The notes under the pieces were generated by a model, which was not told the origin of the DNA, did no database searches, and saw only the letters and a program-made list of their open reading frames with translations. 64,000 nt of DNA. Source: Carnobacterium_A antarcticum. GTDB lineage: Bacteria > Bacillota > Bacilli > Lactobacillales > Carnobacteriaceae. Below are positions 49,809 through 57,142 of the stretch, piece after piece (within the stretch, counting starts at the first letter, position 1; each line of letters starts with the position of its first letter). Both the position numbers and the translations under genes were made by a program. Location: the NCBI RefSeq assembly GCF_042658365.1, contig NZ_JBHSQC010000025.1; one strand, written 5' to 3'.

Positions 49809-49814
49809 ATTATA
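49809..49814 (-). promoter_or_regulatory. -10 element of a likely DUF4145 gene promoter
   Basis: A perfect TATAAT (49814-49809) lies 23 bases before the DUF4145 start; the -35 region is weak (TTTCTT). Confidence 0.4.
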
Positions 49815-49848
49815 TCCTTTAAAGATATAAAAAGAAACGAAGGTTTTA

Positions 49849-50160
49849 TTAAATAGTGTTTATTACCAAGTTATCAGGATATTCCTCTTGGATTCCTTCG
49901 AGTGACATAACCATAGATCGTAACAAAATATTACTACTTGATGTGGGTTTATTAATGAATACTTTAGTAAACCCAGAACTTACTGCTTTATCAATTGATG
50001 CGTCCGTCAACACTTCCAACCCATTGACAGTAGCAACAACTAATGCAGAAACAGCCGCACAAACAATGTCCCTACCTGAAGGAGCATAACCGGCATGTCC
50101 TTCTACATTAAATAATGCAATTTCATCTTGTTCATTCTTTTCAATCGTCACATAGATCAT
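49849..50160 (-). CDS. prp: Phage-encoded Prp-family cysteine protease
   Basis: A 103-residue protein of the Prp/YsxB family: GHAGYAPSGRDIVCAAVSAL gives the catalytic H22 and C34 at the family positions, with D31 between. Host Prp, normally encoded between rplU and rpmA, removes the N-terminal extension (LNLQFFA-type motif) of ribosomal protein L27, and in Staphylococcus aureus also trims phage 80alpha scaffold and capsid. Here the gene sits in the phage head operon, next to portal, and three structural proteins carry matching motifs. Start overlaps the upstream stop by four bases. Confidence 0.88.
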   Translation of the reverse strand: MIYVTIEKNEQDEIALFNVEGHAGYAPSGRDIVCAAVSALVVATVNGLEVLTDASIDKAVSSGFTKVFINKPTSSSNILLRSMVMSLEGIQEEYPDNLVINTI

Positions 50161-50438
50161 TCAGACACCTTCTCGTATAGTGATTCGAAAAAAGGACCAC
50201 TCATAACAGAATAACTATTATCTTCTTTGATGATATAATCACCGATTGACGCTTTCTCTGGACCCCTTACTGTTTGAACATACACACCTTTGAACTCAAT
50301 GCTATTAGTAAGGTCAACTAACTCTTTTTCAGATAAAGAGACATCACCAACAAATAGTAAGGCATCATTGATGGTTTCTTTCTGGATTTGAATAGCAGCA
50401 AACGTTTCTTTCTCAATCTTCTGATACTTCATCTTCAT
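50157..50438 (-). CDS. Phage protein encoded between portal and Prp, hypothetical
   Basis: A 93-residue protein (YQKIEKETFAAIQIQ ... KASIGDYIIKEDNSYSVMSGPFF). The GDYIIK and FxxxYE ending recur in small phage proteins of unknown role. It overlaps the end of the portal gene by 26 bases and the Prp start by four, so the three are tightly coupled. Confidence 0.65.
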   Translation of the reverse strand: MKMKYQKIEKETFAAIQIQKETINDALLFVGDVSLSEKELVDLTNSIEFKGVYVQTVRGPEKASIGDYIIKEDNSYSVMSGPFFESLYEKVSE

Positions 50439-51816
50439 CCTCCTCTGGTTCGTCGTCTAAATTGTCGTGACTAGCGCCTTGTCCACCCATTTTATTAGCT
50501 AATTCAATGTTTTGTTTCTTTTGTTCAATCAGCTTTTTAATTTCTTCACCTGGATCATCAATATCAGGCAACCACGAAAGAAGTGTTTCTAAGGGTAGTA
50601 TATCGATTGCTTTAACGATTTGATCTATAATGTCACTGGTATTAATTGGTAAATTAGGTTTGATTTTAATTTTAGCTCCACTGATATCAACGTTTCCACC
50701 TTTAATATTTAGCATACTCGCAACTAATTGCAGACGCTGACGTAAACCTTTCGTCATGTAGCGTGATTTAATAGACATTAACTGCAACAAGCCAAATAAC
50801 TTATATTTCATAGCCTCTCCACTAATGTTGCCAGCAAAGTTCTCATCATTCATGTTAGGCACATAAGTAACTTTATGAATACTGTCCTCAATTGATTTAG
50901 AGAGTATCTGTACTTGGGACTCATCGAAAGTCTTAGTCAGCCATTCAGCATCCGCTCCGTCTTCCCCTTTACCAGGCGCCTCGATCAAACCATCTTTGAC
51001 ACTACCTTCTAGTGTAAAGCCGTAGATAATAAGCAATGCATCAATAAAGGCTTCTTTATCACTGATGCGGTCACTTTGCAATACGTTTAAAGCATCAATT
51101 AAAGTTATCGCTTGCTCAAAATCACCTTGTTTCTCTTCGTTATTACGGTATTCGATAACTTGTACTCCATTAAAATACTGAGGAATAGCTTTAACTAGCG
51201 TCATTCCACTTAAAGCTAAATCTTTCACCTTGCGTGAAATGATATTTTTAGGCGTATAAATATTTAACAGCCAACCAGTAGATTTACCTGCTAAATCAAA
51301 CTTCTCATAGTAATGGACAGCAAATAATGAGTTCTTTTCGATGGTATCATCGGTTACAAGAAAGACACCTCGCGGATCAATTACTTTAATTCTAATTTCT
51401 GTTTCATTCTCTTTACCCGGAACTTTCCTTAAATACAGGAGTTCCAAACCAACGCCGAATACAGATAAATCTTTTTCTAATTCTGTATCGTGAGAAACAA
51501 CGTCCATTTCTTCGTAAACTTCTAACACTGGATCGATGTTCTTATCCTTTCCGGAACTATACGAGATAGGGTTACCAACCAAAAAACCAACATTCATATC
51601 TGTCACATACTTCGCGTTATTTACCATCACTTTACTATTCTTTGCATTTTCATTATCTAGCGTTCGTTCTAGAACATCATGCTTACCATCATAATAATCT
51701 GATAGTTTTTGAAGTCGTTCTAATTCTTTTTGATGCTGATCTATACAGTACTTTAAAACATCTGTAGAAGGATTGTCGATGTCTCCTGCCAGTTCTCTAT
51801 CAATTGCTATCGCCAT
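50413..51816 (-). CDS. Portal protein (SPP1 gp6 family)
   Basis: A 467-residue SPP1-type portal: LKYCIDQHQKELERLQKLSDYYDGKHDVL, VNNAKYVTDMNVGFLVGNPISY, EFIDALL-type helix and the SGEAMKYKLFGLLQL stem region, with an acidic C-terminal tail. Twelve copies form the DNA channel at a capsid vertex. It follows terL with an 11-base gap. Confidence 0.93.
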   Translation of the reverse strand: MAIAIDRELAGDIDNPSTDVLKYCIDQHQKELERLQKLSDYYDGKHDVLERTLDNENAKNSKVMVNNAKYVTDMNVGFLVGNPISYSSGKDKNIDPVLEVYEEMDVVSHDTELEKDLSVFGVGLELLYLRKVPGKENETEIRIKVIDPRGVFLVTDDTIEKNSLFAVHYYEKFDLAGKSTGWLLNIYTPKNIISRKVKDLALSGMTLVKAIPQYFNGVQVIEYRNNEEKQGDFEQAITLIDALNVLQSDRISDKEAFIDALLIIYGFTLEGSVKDGLIEAPGKGEDGADAEWLTKTFDESQVQILSKSIEDSIHKVTYVPNMNDENFAGNISGEAMKYKLFGLLQLMSIKSRYMTKGLRQRLQLVASMLNIKGGNVDISGAKIKIKPNLPINTSDIIDQIVKAIDILPLETLLSWLPDIDDPGEEIKKLIEQKKQNIELANKMGGQGASHDNLDDEPEEDEDEVSED

Positions 51817-51827
51817 GTGCTACCTCC

Positions 51828-53120
51828 TTATCGTATGCCGTATTTAGACTTCTTGCCGGTCTTAGCTTGCTTCTTGAAGATAACTTTGAATACAAAGTAT
51901 CTTAGTGCATCTGCAGCATGATCATGCTCTTTGATTGGCTTGTCTGTTCCGCTAAGAGCAGCCTTTTCATCCCAAACATAAGAAGCAAATTCTTTAAATA
52001 AGTGCTTGCATTTACTCGTAAACTTAATTGTGCCTTCATTCATAGCCGTTTGAGTAGCACGTATACCATCAAGTACATCGTTCTTAGCTCTTTCGACTGT
52101 AAAGCCGTCATTCCGTAATTGAGCAATAAAAGAGGCAGCAGAAGGGTCAACGATTATCGTCGGCTTTCTGTTGCCTACAAACTCTCTTAAATCATCACTG
52201 TATTGCTTATCTGTTTTTTGCCGGCTACTTTCTCGCCCGCTGTGATAGTATTCGTCTAAACAATACCAGGTTCCTTTATGACGTCCCCACAATAAAAAAA
52301 CTGTTGGGTTTTGAGTCCCATAGTCAATTGATACATAATACTTATCGCATACATCATCTTCTGGTAATTCTTCCACCATAGTATCTTTATCAAAGTTATC
52401 GTAAATGATCCCTTCCGACATTACCCACATGCCTAAGATGAAACGCAAATAGAACACGCCAGAATACATGCGTTTATAACGTTCTTTTACTCGATCTGAT
52501 AAAGAAGGGTTATCATTCATTGTAAAATGGATATGAAGAGCATTCTTTTCAATTAGCTTATCTATCCACTCTAATTTAAACCAATGATAGGGTCCCTCAG
52601 GGTTCATGTTGAACCAAATTTTTGCACCTTCAACGGAACAACGAGCTGTTGCTTGGTCAATAAATGATTTCGGCATCAACGCTGCTTCATCAAAAAAGAA
52701 CCCTGCAGCCGTTAGCCCTTGGACTAAGTCTTGTGAGGATTCATCTTTACCACCAAATAAAAAATAGTGATTTGTTTTTCCCTTTTTAGTTATCTCAAGG
52801 ATATTATCGCTTCTTAAGTCTTTAACTTTGTATCCTCTAAAAAAAAGAATGGTTTTGAGTAAGTTGATAACGTTCCGTCTTAGGGAACCTATGGTTTTAC
52901 CAGCTATCCCGAACTGTTGGCCATCAAATGACTGCATGGACCAGATAATATAGGACAATGACATGATCAATGTTTTACCTGCACGAACAGAACCATCACA
53001 TATAATTGCATCTTTCTCTTTATGCTTTGGATGTTCCCACCAACTCAAAACTTGAAGCTGTTTAGTAGAGAACGGGCTGAATATAAATGTTGCACGTTTC
53101 CGTTTAAATCTAGTCTTCAT
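51828..53120 (-). CDS. terL: Terminase large subunit (PBSX family)
   Basis: A 430-residue packaging motor and nuclease. Walker A is GSVRAGKT (residues 43-50), Walker B is AGFFFDEAALMP, and the RNase H-like nuclease shows VSIDYGTQNPTVF, IIVDPSAASF and DHAADALRY with its acidic metal ligands. It translocates and cuts concatemeric DNA. The start overlaps the terS stop by 11 bases. Confidence 0.95.
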   Translation of the reverse strand: MKTRFKRKRATFIFSPFSTKQLQVLSWWEHPKHKEKDAIICDGSVRAGKTLIMSLSYIIWSMQSFDGQQFGIAGKTIGSLRRNVINLLKTILFFRGYKVKDLRSDNILEITKKGKTNHYFLFGGKDESSQDLVQGLTAAGFFFDEAALMPKSFIDQATARCSVEGAKIWFNMNPEGPYHWFKLEWIDKLIEKNALHIHFTMNDNPSLSDRVKERYKRMYSGVFYLRFILGMWVMSEGIIYDNFDKDTMVEELPEDDVCDKYYVSIDYGTQNPTVFLLWGRHKGTWYCLDEYYHSGRESSRQKTDKQYSDDLREFVGNRKPTIIVDPSAASFIAQLRNDGFTVERAKNDVLDGIRATQTAMNEGTIKFTSKCKHLFKEFASYVWDEKAALSGTDKPIKEHDHAADALRYFVFKVIFKKQAKTGKKSKYGIR

Positions 53121-53907
53121 CTGGCCACACCTCTTTATTTGTGACCATTCCTTTTATAGCATCCATGAATCCATCATCTTCAATTATCTCATCGTCAAAG
53201 TCACCATTTTCAGCTTTAACTCTGTATAATTGGGCTTTGGTTAGTTCTAAACCAGTTTGCATTTGGTCTAACTTCAATCTTCGTTCATCAGCTTCATCAG
53301 CAAAAGAGACAAACTGTTTGATTAAAGACCTTAATTCTCCCATGGCTCTTGATTGAGCATTCATAAAAGTAACTTGTTTATCCCAAGCAAACTGAACTGT
53401 AAATGTTTCTCCTCCACCCGATTCGCCCCATGATTCACCAGTTTTCTCTTTGGTCATATCATCTTGATCCTGAACAAACATAATTTTTTGCGCTCTTATA
53501 ATAGCTGTATATTGGAACATGATTGAATCCCAAAGCATATCCGCTTGATCTCTATTTTGAATGGCCTCCATAATCTCTTGTGATTCTTCAGGAAGCCATT
53601 TAGCAAATAAGCCATGAGTTACAGCGTTTTTGTTTCCTTTTGGAGCACTGCCACCTTTGTTGCCAACAGCATTTTTATTACGTAATTGTCCGCCTTTTTT
53701 CTTAGTTGCAGGTAACGGAGTACTCCGTTCGTTTGATTGGAGTACTCCGTTCGTTTTCTCTATCCATTTATCTTTAGATTTCCATCCGCCAACTGTTTTT
53801 TCTGAAATTCCTAATTGTTCTGCAATTGTCCTGTTTTTAATAATCCCGTTACATTCTTTGAATATTTCAAAGGCCTTGTCCCGGTTTGGACTTCTTGACC
53901 TAGCCAT
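53110..53907 (-). CDS. terS: Terminase small subunit
   Basis: A 265-residue protein with an N-terminal helix-turn-helix (KNRTIAEQLGISEKTVGGWKSKDKW) of the PBSX-type small terminase, a G/N/K-rich stretch (NKGGSAPKGNKNAVTHG) and a helical oligomerisation region. It recognises the packaging site. Two copies of an 18-bp repeat at 53717-53756 are encoded in this gene in different frames. Confidence 0.88.
   Translation of the reverse strand: MARSRSPNRDKAFEIFKECNGIIKNRTIAEQLGISEKTVGGWKSKDKWIEKTNGVLQSNERSTPLPATKKKGGQLRNKNAVGNKGGSAPKGNKNAVTHGLFAKWLPEESQEIMEAIQNRDQADMLWDSIMFQYTAIIRAQKIMFVQDQDDMTKEKTGESWGESGGGETFTVQFAWDKQVTFMNAQSRAMGELRSLIKQFVSFADEADERRLKLDQMQTGLELTKAQLYRVKAENGDFDDEIIEDDGFMDAIKGMVTNKEVWPDED
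53717..53756. repeat. 18-bp direct repeats with palindromic core inside terS, candidate packaging site
   Basis: GGAGTACTCCGTTCGTTT occurs at 53717-53734 and again at 53739-53756, a 22-bp period, about two helical turns. The core GGAGTACTCC is a perfect palindrome. Twenty-two is not a multiple of three, so the copies are read in different frames (as NGVL and as RSTP), and protein sequence cannot be what keeps them identical. Confidence 0.6.
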
Positions 53908-53963
53908 TCATTTGCACCACCTCACTCATTCGTGTTTGTTTTGTAATTTTATGTACCAAAAAA

Positions 53964-53990
53964 GACCTCAATTGAGGTCAGCTTTTTTTG
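53964..53990 (-). terminator. Terminator after the 53998 gene
   Basis: GACCTCAATTGAGGTC is a perfect palindromic stem, followed on the minus strand by TTTTTTGG; it lies 19 bases past the stop at 53998. Confidence 0.75.
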
Positions 53991-53997
53991 AAAGTAC

Positions 53998-54213
53998 TTA
54001 TTTATCTAAATATTGTTTTCCCTTTTCAGTCAATTCTTGCTTTCCTGTAAATCCTTCTTTATAAAATGGTCCTTTTATATATTCGTTTCGTACCAATAAA
54101 GCCATTGCATCTAAAAACTCTTCTTTTTTGACATTGTACGTTTCCTCGTCACCTGTAAATTGACCTAGTCTTACTTTAGTTAATATTGATTTTAATAATA
54201 TTTCTTCATTCAT
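53998..54213 (-). CDS. YjcQ-like winged-helix protein
   Basis: A 71-residue protein (EEILLKSILTKVRLGQ, KKEEFLDAMALLVRNEYIKG, FTGKQELTEKGKQYL) with the winged-helix pattern of small YjcQ-like phage proteins. It sits between the tRNA gene and terS and ends at its own terminator. A regulatory role is plausible but not shown. Confidence 0.65.
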   Translation of the reverse strand: MNEEILLKSILTKVRLGQFTGDEETYNVKKEEFLDAMALLVRNEYIKGPFYKEGFTGKQELTEKGKQYLDK

Positions 54214-54345
54214 TTTAATCTTTCTCCTTCCTGTTCATATCTCTATTATACCACAAAGAGGAGTCTCTCCTGATTAGGCTTAACGTTGACATAGAAGGAG
54301 TTATACGAAAGAAGCACCCACAATGAAGTGAATGCTTCTTAGTGT

Positions 54346-54405
54346 TAGTAGGATATAGCGGAATCGAACCGCAACGTTTGAATCTCATAGCCTTTTATCT
54401 TACTA
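54346..54405 (-). pseudogene. Degenerate tRNA-like remnant
   Basis: Directly 3' of tRNA-Asn, a 60-base segment ends in a normal T-arm (GCGG-TTCGATT-CCGC), and its two ends form a ten-base acceptor-like stem (TAGTAAGATA with TATCCTACTA, one mismatch). There is too little sequence for a D-arm and no clear anticodon stem, so it is probably a decayed tRNA. Confidence 0.45.
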
Positions 54406-54477
54406 CTGAATAGGCAAGACTCGAACTTGCAACCACTTCATTAACAGTGAAGCGCACTACCATTGTGCTACTATTCA
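54406..54477 (-). tRNA. tRNA-Asn (anticodon GTT)
   Basis: A 72-base cloverleaf on the minus strand: acceptor TGAATAG/CTATTCA with discriminator G, D-arm GCAC-AATGGTA-GTGC, anticodon arm CTTCA-CTGTTAA-TGAAG (GTT), variable loop TGGTT, and T-arm GCAAG-TTCGAGT-CTTGC. CCA is not encoded. It lies within the phage late region, between arpU and terS, so it is likely a phage tRNA and not an integration target. Confidence 0.9.
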
Positions 54478-54534
54478 TTAATAGAACCGCCAGTTTCCGC
54501 TGACGGCTCCCATACTTATTAAGTTAAAAACAAC

Positions 54535-54597
54535 ACTATAGATAGATCGTTGCAGATGAAGTCAATGACTGTTCATTCCTAAAGGTTGGTTCATTCC
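54535..54597 (-). promoter_or_regulatory. Candidate late promoter with paired activator repeats
   Basis: On the minus strand TTGACT (54565-54560) and TATAGT (54540-54535) have a long 19-base spacer. Just upstream, GGAATGAAC occurs at 54597-54589 and 54579-54571, 18 bases apart and ending five bases before the -35. A weakly spaced promoter with tandem upstream repeats directly downstream of arpU is what an ArpU-activated late promoter should look like. The assignment is inferred. Confidence 0.45.
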
Positions 54598-54670
54598 GCT
54601 TTATCTGAAACTTTCTACATTACAAATATAACACGTCCTCCCCCCCTAAAACTGCAATCATTCTGCAACC

Positions 54671-55081
54671 TTAAGCCATACCTAACTCTTTACCTATGTT
54701 CTCGATGATTAAATCTCTTACGTTATAACATTGTCGTTCCGAATAACCTATTTCTTTCGCTACGCCGACCCAAGTCCTTGTTTGGGGTTTCGTCCAATAC
54801 CTTAATTCTACAAGCGCATAGGCGTTCGTATCTAGCGTATCAAGCACTTTTTCAATTGCGTCTTTCGTCTTCTCTAACTGAGTTAACCGTTTATCTGAAT
54901 GAATTGTCATAACCGTTCGTTCTGTAGGGTTGCTAATATTACCAGAAGATGAACCACCTATATTCTCGTCCTCTTGACCGATTGGGTACTTCAACTCTAA
55001 TCTACGATGCATGATGTATTCATCCATTTTGGGATAGTCCATTAATTGCTTCTCAATAAACTGCTTTGTGAATTTATCCAA
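54671..55081 (-). CDS. arpU: ArpU family late-gene transcriptional regulator
   Basis: A 136-residue sigma-70-region-4-like regulator (LELKYP near the N-terminus; AIEKVLDTLDTNAYALVELRYW; WVGVAKEIGYSERQCYNVRDLIIENIGKEL with the helix-turn-helix). ArpU/RinA-like proteins switch on phage packaging and structural genes. It is the last gene before the tRNA and terminase block, the usual place. Confidence 0.88.
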   Translation of the reverse strand: MDKFTKQFIEKQLMDYPKMDEYIMHRRLELKYPIGQEDENIGGSSSGNISNPTERTVMTIHSDKRLTQLEKTKDAIEKVLDTLDTNAYALVELRYWTKPQTRTWVGVAKEIGYSERQCYNVRDLIIENIGKELGMA

Positions 55082-55097
55082 ACAATTGCCTCCGCTC

Positions 55098-55367
55098 TTA
55101 ATAAAATTTGACAGTAGTGGTATTGGGGCTGTTCAAAGCTTTAGCAAGATTTAACGCTTGCTTAGAAGCTCTTTTAAATACTTGTGCAAGTTTATTAAAA
55201 AAGCTAGTAAAGAAAGATTTAACGCCTTTCCAAAGCGACAAATAATCGAAACTCTTTAACGTAATATACGATTTAATCAATTTAATTTCTTTTACAGTTA
55301 ACTTTTCTTTATTATCGTATTTATTAATAGCTCGCTTAGTTACTTTTTTCTTAATTCTTTTGTTCAT
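55098..55367 (-). CDS. Basic phage protein, hypothetical
   Basis: An 89-residue, very basic protein (MNKRIKKKVTKRAINKYDNKEK, then KSFFTSFFNKLAQVFKRASKQAL) with an amphipathic aromatic helix at about 60-85. No family recognised. It overlaps the upstream gene by four bases and precedes arpU. Confidence 0.6.
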   Translation of the reverse strand: MNKRIKKKVTKRAINKYDNKEKLTVKEIKLIKSYITLKSFDYLSLWKGVKSFFTSFFNKLAQVFKRASKQALNLAKALNSPNTTTVKFY

Positions 55368-55555
55368 TCTGCATCCTCCCCCAACGGTATCGCTATCCGT
55401 CTATTAGCTGTGTTCTTAGCTCTCTTTTGATAGCCTGCGTATTGGTAAAACAAAATAGTCTGTGGTTTTACGTTTAGATGTTCTGCACATTCTTCTGCTG
55501 TCCCGATGCAAAGAAGCGTGTCACCTTTATAAATTGCGTATTCTTTAGTAATCAT
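55364..55555 (-). CDS. Small phage protein with HTH-like N-terminus
   Basis: A 63-residue protein (YAIYKGDTLLCIGTAEECAEHLNVKPQTILFYQ, then YQKR...NRRIAIPLGED). The AEECAEHLNVKPQTI stretch resembles a helix-turn-helix; this small type is common in lactic-acid-bacterial phages. Four-base overlaps with both neighbours show operon packing. Confidence 0.6.
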   Translation of the reverse strand: MITKEYAIYKGDTLLCIGTAEECAEHLNVKPQTILFYQYAGYQKRAKNTANRRIAIPLGEDAE

Positions 55556-55785
55556 TCCTCTTCACTCCAATCTTCCACAAGGTCAATAACCAATACATCC
55601 AAAGCCAGTGCCAGTTTATCCAATGTCTCCAGCGTTATATTTCGCTCGCCTCTTTCTAATTCACGGACGAAACTACCAACGGTTCCGCCGTGTATTTTTC
55701 TGTACAAGTCCACTTGCGTCATATCTTGTTCGATTCGATATCTTTTGACATTTTCACCAATAACCACTTTTAACGGTTTAGTCAT
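55552..55785 (-). CDS. XRE-family helix-turn-helix regulator
   Basis: A 77-residue single-domain repressor-like protein: VKRYRIEQDMTQVDLYRKIHGGTVGSFVRELERGERNITLETLDKLALALDV is a complete Cro/CI-type HTH. In the middle of the early operon it is more likely a delayed-early control factor than the lysogeny repressor. It overlaps the next gene by four bases. Confidence 0.85.
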   Translation of the reverse strand: MTKPLKVVIGENVKRYRIEQDMTQVDLYRKIHGGTVGSFVRELERGERNITLETLDKLALALDVLVIDLVEDWSEEE

Positions 55786-55789
55786 GTGA

Positions 55790-56104
55790 TCACTCCTTGT
55801 CAGTAGCTAAATCACTGCTTTTAACGAATACACCATCAGTCATCTTTCCAGTTCGTCCTTTAATTTCATCATACGCCGTATTCAAACACTCGTACAAATC
55901 CATATCATTCTGTTGTGCCAATATAATCAACGTAACCACAACGTCTCCGATGCCATCTTTCAGCATATCCATATCGTTTCTAGCTAGAGCAGCGGCTACT
56001 TCCCCAACTTCCTCAGTTACTTTTAAAAATTGTTTGCTTGATTCTGCTTGATCTAACCCTTTATCTTTTGACCATTGTTCTACCGATTTGATTAATTCAT
56101 TCAT
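55790..56104 (-). CDS. MazG-like nucleotide pyrophosphohydrolase
   Basis: A 104-residue all-helical NTP-PPase: FLKVTEEVGEVAAALARND supplies the EExxE metal ligands and MLKDGIGDVVVTLIILAQ the second acidic pair. It hydrolyses NTPs or dNTPs, possibly to manage nucleotide pools or alarmone levels during phage growth. It lies 35 bases after ssb. Confidence 0.85.
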   Translation of the reverse strand: MNELIKSVEQWSKDKGLDQAESSKQFLKVTEEVGEVAAALARNDMDMLKDGIGDVVVTLIILAQQNDMDLYECLNTAYDEIKGRTGKMTDGVFVKSSDLATDKE

Positions 56105-56139
56105 TTATTTTTCCTCCTCGAATTCAAGTATGTTGTCAT

Positions 56140-56610
56140 TTAAAACGGTAAATCATCATCAGAGATGTCCGCTGGAGTTCCGCCAGCATCATAACCTGTC
56201 GTTTGACTTTGACTACTGCCTATTGTTGAATTTGAACTATAACTTTGACTATTTGTCTGTTGATTAGTTGAACCTTCTCCTGCGCTGGTTTTTTTGCTTT
56301 CTAAGAAGGTTATTTCCCTTGCGTTAACTTCCGTAACATAGACTCTTTGTCCTTGTTGATTATCATAGCTTCGTGTTTGAATACTTCCTTCCACGCCTAT
56401 TAGTGAACCTTTTTTCGTGTAGTTCGCTAAAGCTTCAGCGGTTTTTCTCCACACCACACAATTGATGAAATCAGCTTTCTGTTCATCATTTTCTTTTTTA
56501 TATGCACGATTTACCGCAACAGTGAATGAAGCAACTGCTATGCCATTCGCTGTGTATCTTAAATCCGCATCCTTTGTTAATCTTCCAACTAAAACCGTGT
56601 TATTCATCAT
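56140..56610 (-). CDS. ssb: Single-stranded DNA-binding protein
   Basis: A 156-residue SSB: OB-fold over residues 1-108 (NTVLVGRLTKDADLRYTANGIAVASFTVAVNR, FINCVVWRKTAEALANYTKKGSLIGVEG), a Q/S/N-rich linker, and the acidic partner-binding tip DISDDDLPF. It coats ssDNA in phage replication and recombination. GGAGG is eight bases before the ATG. Confidence 0.95.
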   Translation of the reverse strand: MMNNTVLVGRLTKDADLRYTANGIAVASFTVAVNRAYKKENDEQKADFINCVVWRKTAEALANYTKKGSLIGVEGSIQTRSYDNQQGQRVYVTEVNAREITFLESKKTSAGEGSTNQQTNSQSYSSNSTIGSSQSQTTGYDAGGTPADISDDDLPF

Positions 56611-56841
56611 CTACTCGTCCTCCACGTCAATATATTCACCAAGATCTAACACACAAACGGCTGACATTTCGGGTTCTTCAGCAAAAGTTAAATATTCCCC
56701 ATCCGAGTTGTGTAAAGAAAATCCAGTAGGATAAATATCGACACACTCGCCGTGATAGACTTTTCCATTTTCTCCGATAATAACATCTTCGTTCCATTCG
56801 ATATCTTCTTGGCATTCTGCACATTTTTTTATCTTACTCAT
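56611..56841 (-). CDS. Small zinc-binding phage protein
   Basis: A 76-residue acidic protein with CAEC (C8, C11) and HGEC later (GKVYHGEC), a plausible treble-clef or LIM-like zinc site, then a beta-rich region. Function unknown. Its stop abuts the ssb start and its start overlaps the upstream gene by eight bases. Confidence 0.65.
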   Translation of the reverse strand: MSKIKKCAECQEDIEWNEDVIIGENGKVYHGECVDIYPTGFSLHNSDGEYLTFAEEPEMSAVCVLDLGEYIDVEDE

Positions 56842-57121
56842 CCTGACTACCTTCCGGCAACCGCCACATCAACGCTTCGTTTTGCGCCACTAATGATTGA
56901 ATCGTGCTGTCTTTACCTAAAATCTCGATATCGCGTTCCAACATTAAGGCTTTGTGGCTCTTCAAATCAGCATTCAATACTTTCATTTCCTTCTCGTTTT
57001 CAATGACCGTTTCTTCTAGACTATTTACTTTAGCACCGGAATAAATCCCATAACCTAAAGCAGCGACCATGACGACGATCAACGCGAACCACAATAATAG
57101 TTGTTTTAATTCTTTAGTCAT
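56834..57121 (-). CDS. Membrane-anchored coiled-coil phage protein
   Basis: A 95-residue protein with one N-terminal membrane helix (residues 8-28, LLWFALIVVMVAALGYGIYSG) followed by a coiled coil to residue 88. Its place in a replication operon is unusual for a membrane protein; it might tether replication or act in exclusion, neither of which is shown. Confidence 0.6.
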   Translation of the reverse strand: MTKELKQLLLWFALIVVMVAALGYGIYSGAKVNSLEETVIENEKEMKVLNADLKSHKALMLERDIEILGKDSTIQSLVAQNEALMWRLPEGSQDE

Positions 57122-57142
57122 TTTATTACCTCCATTTTTTAG

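Noticed and set aside
54406..54477. tRNA-Asn as the prophage attachment site
   Set aside because: It lies between arpU and terS with phage genes on both sides, so it is internal to the prophage, not at its end.
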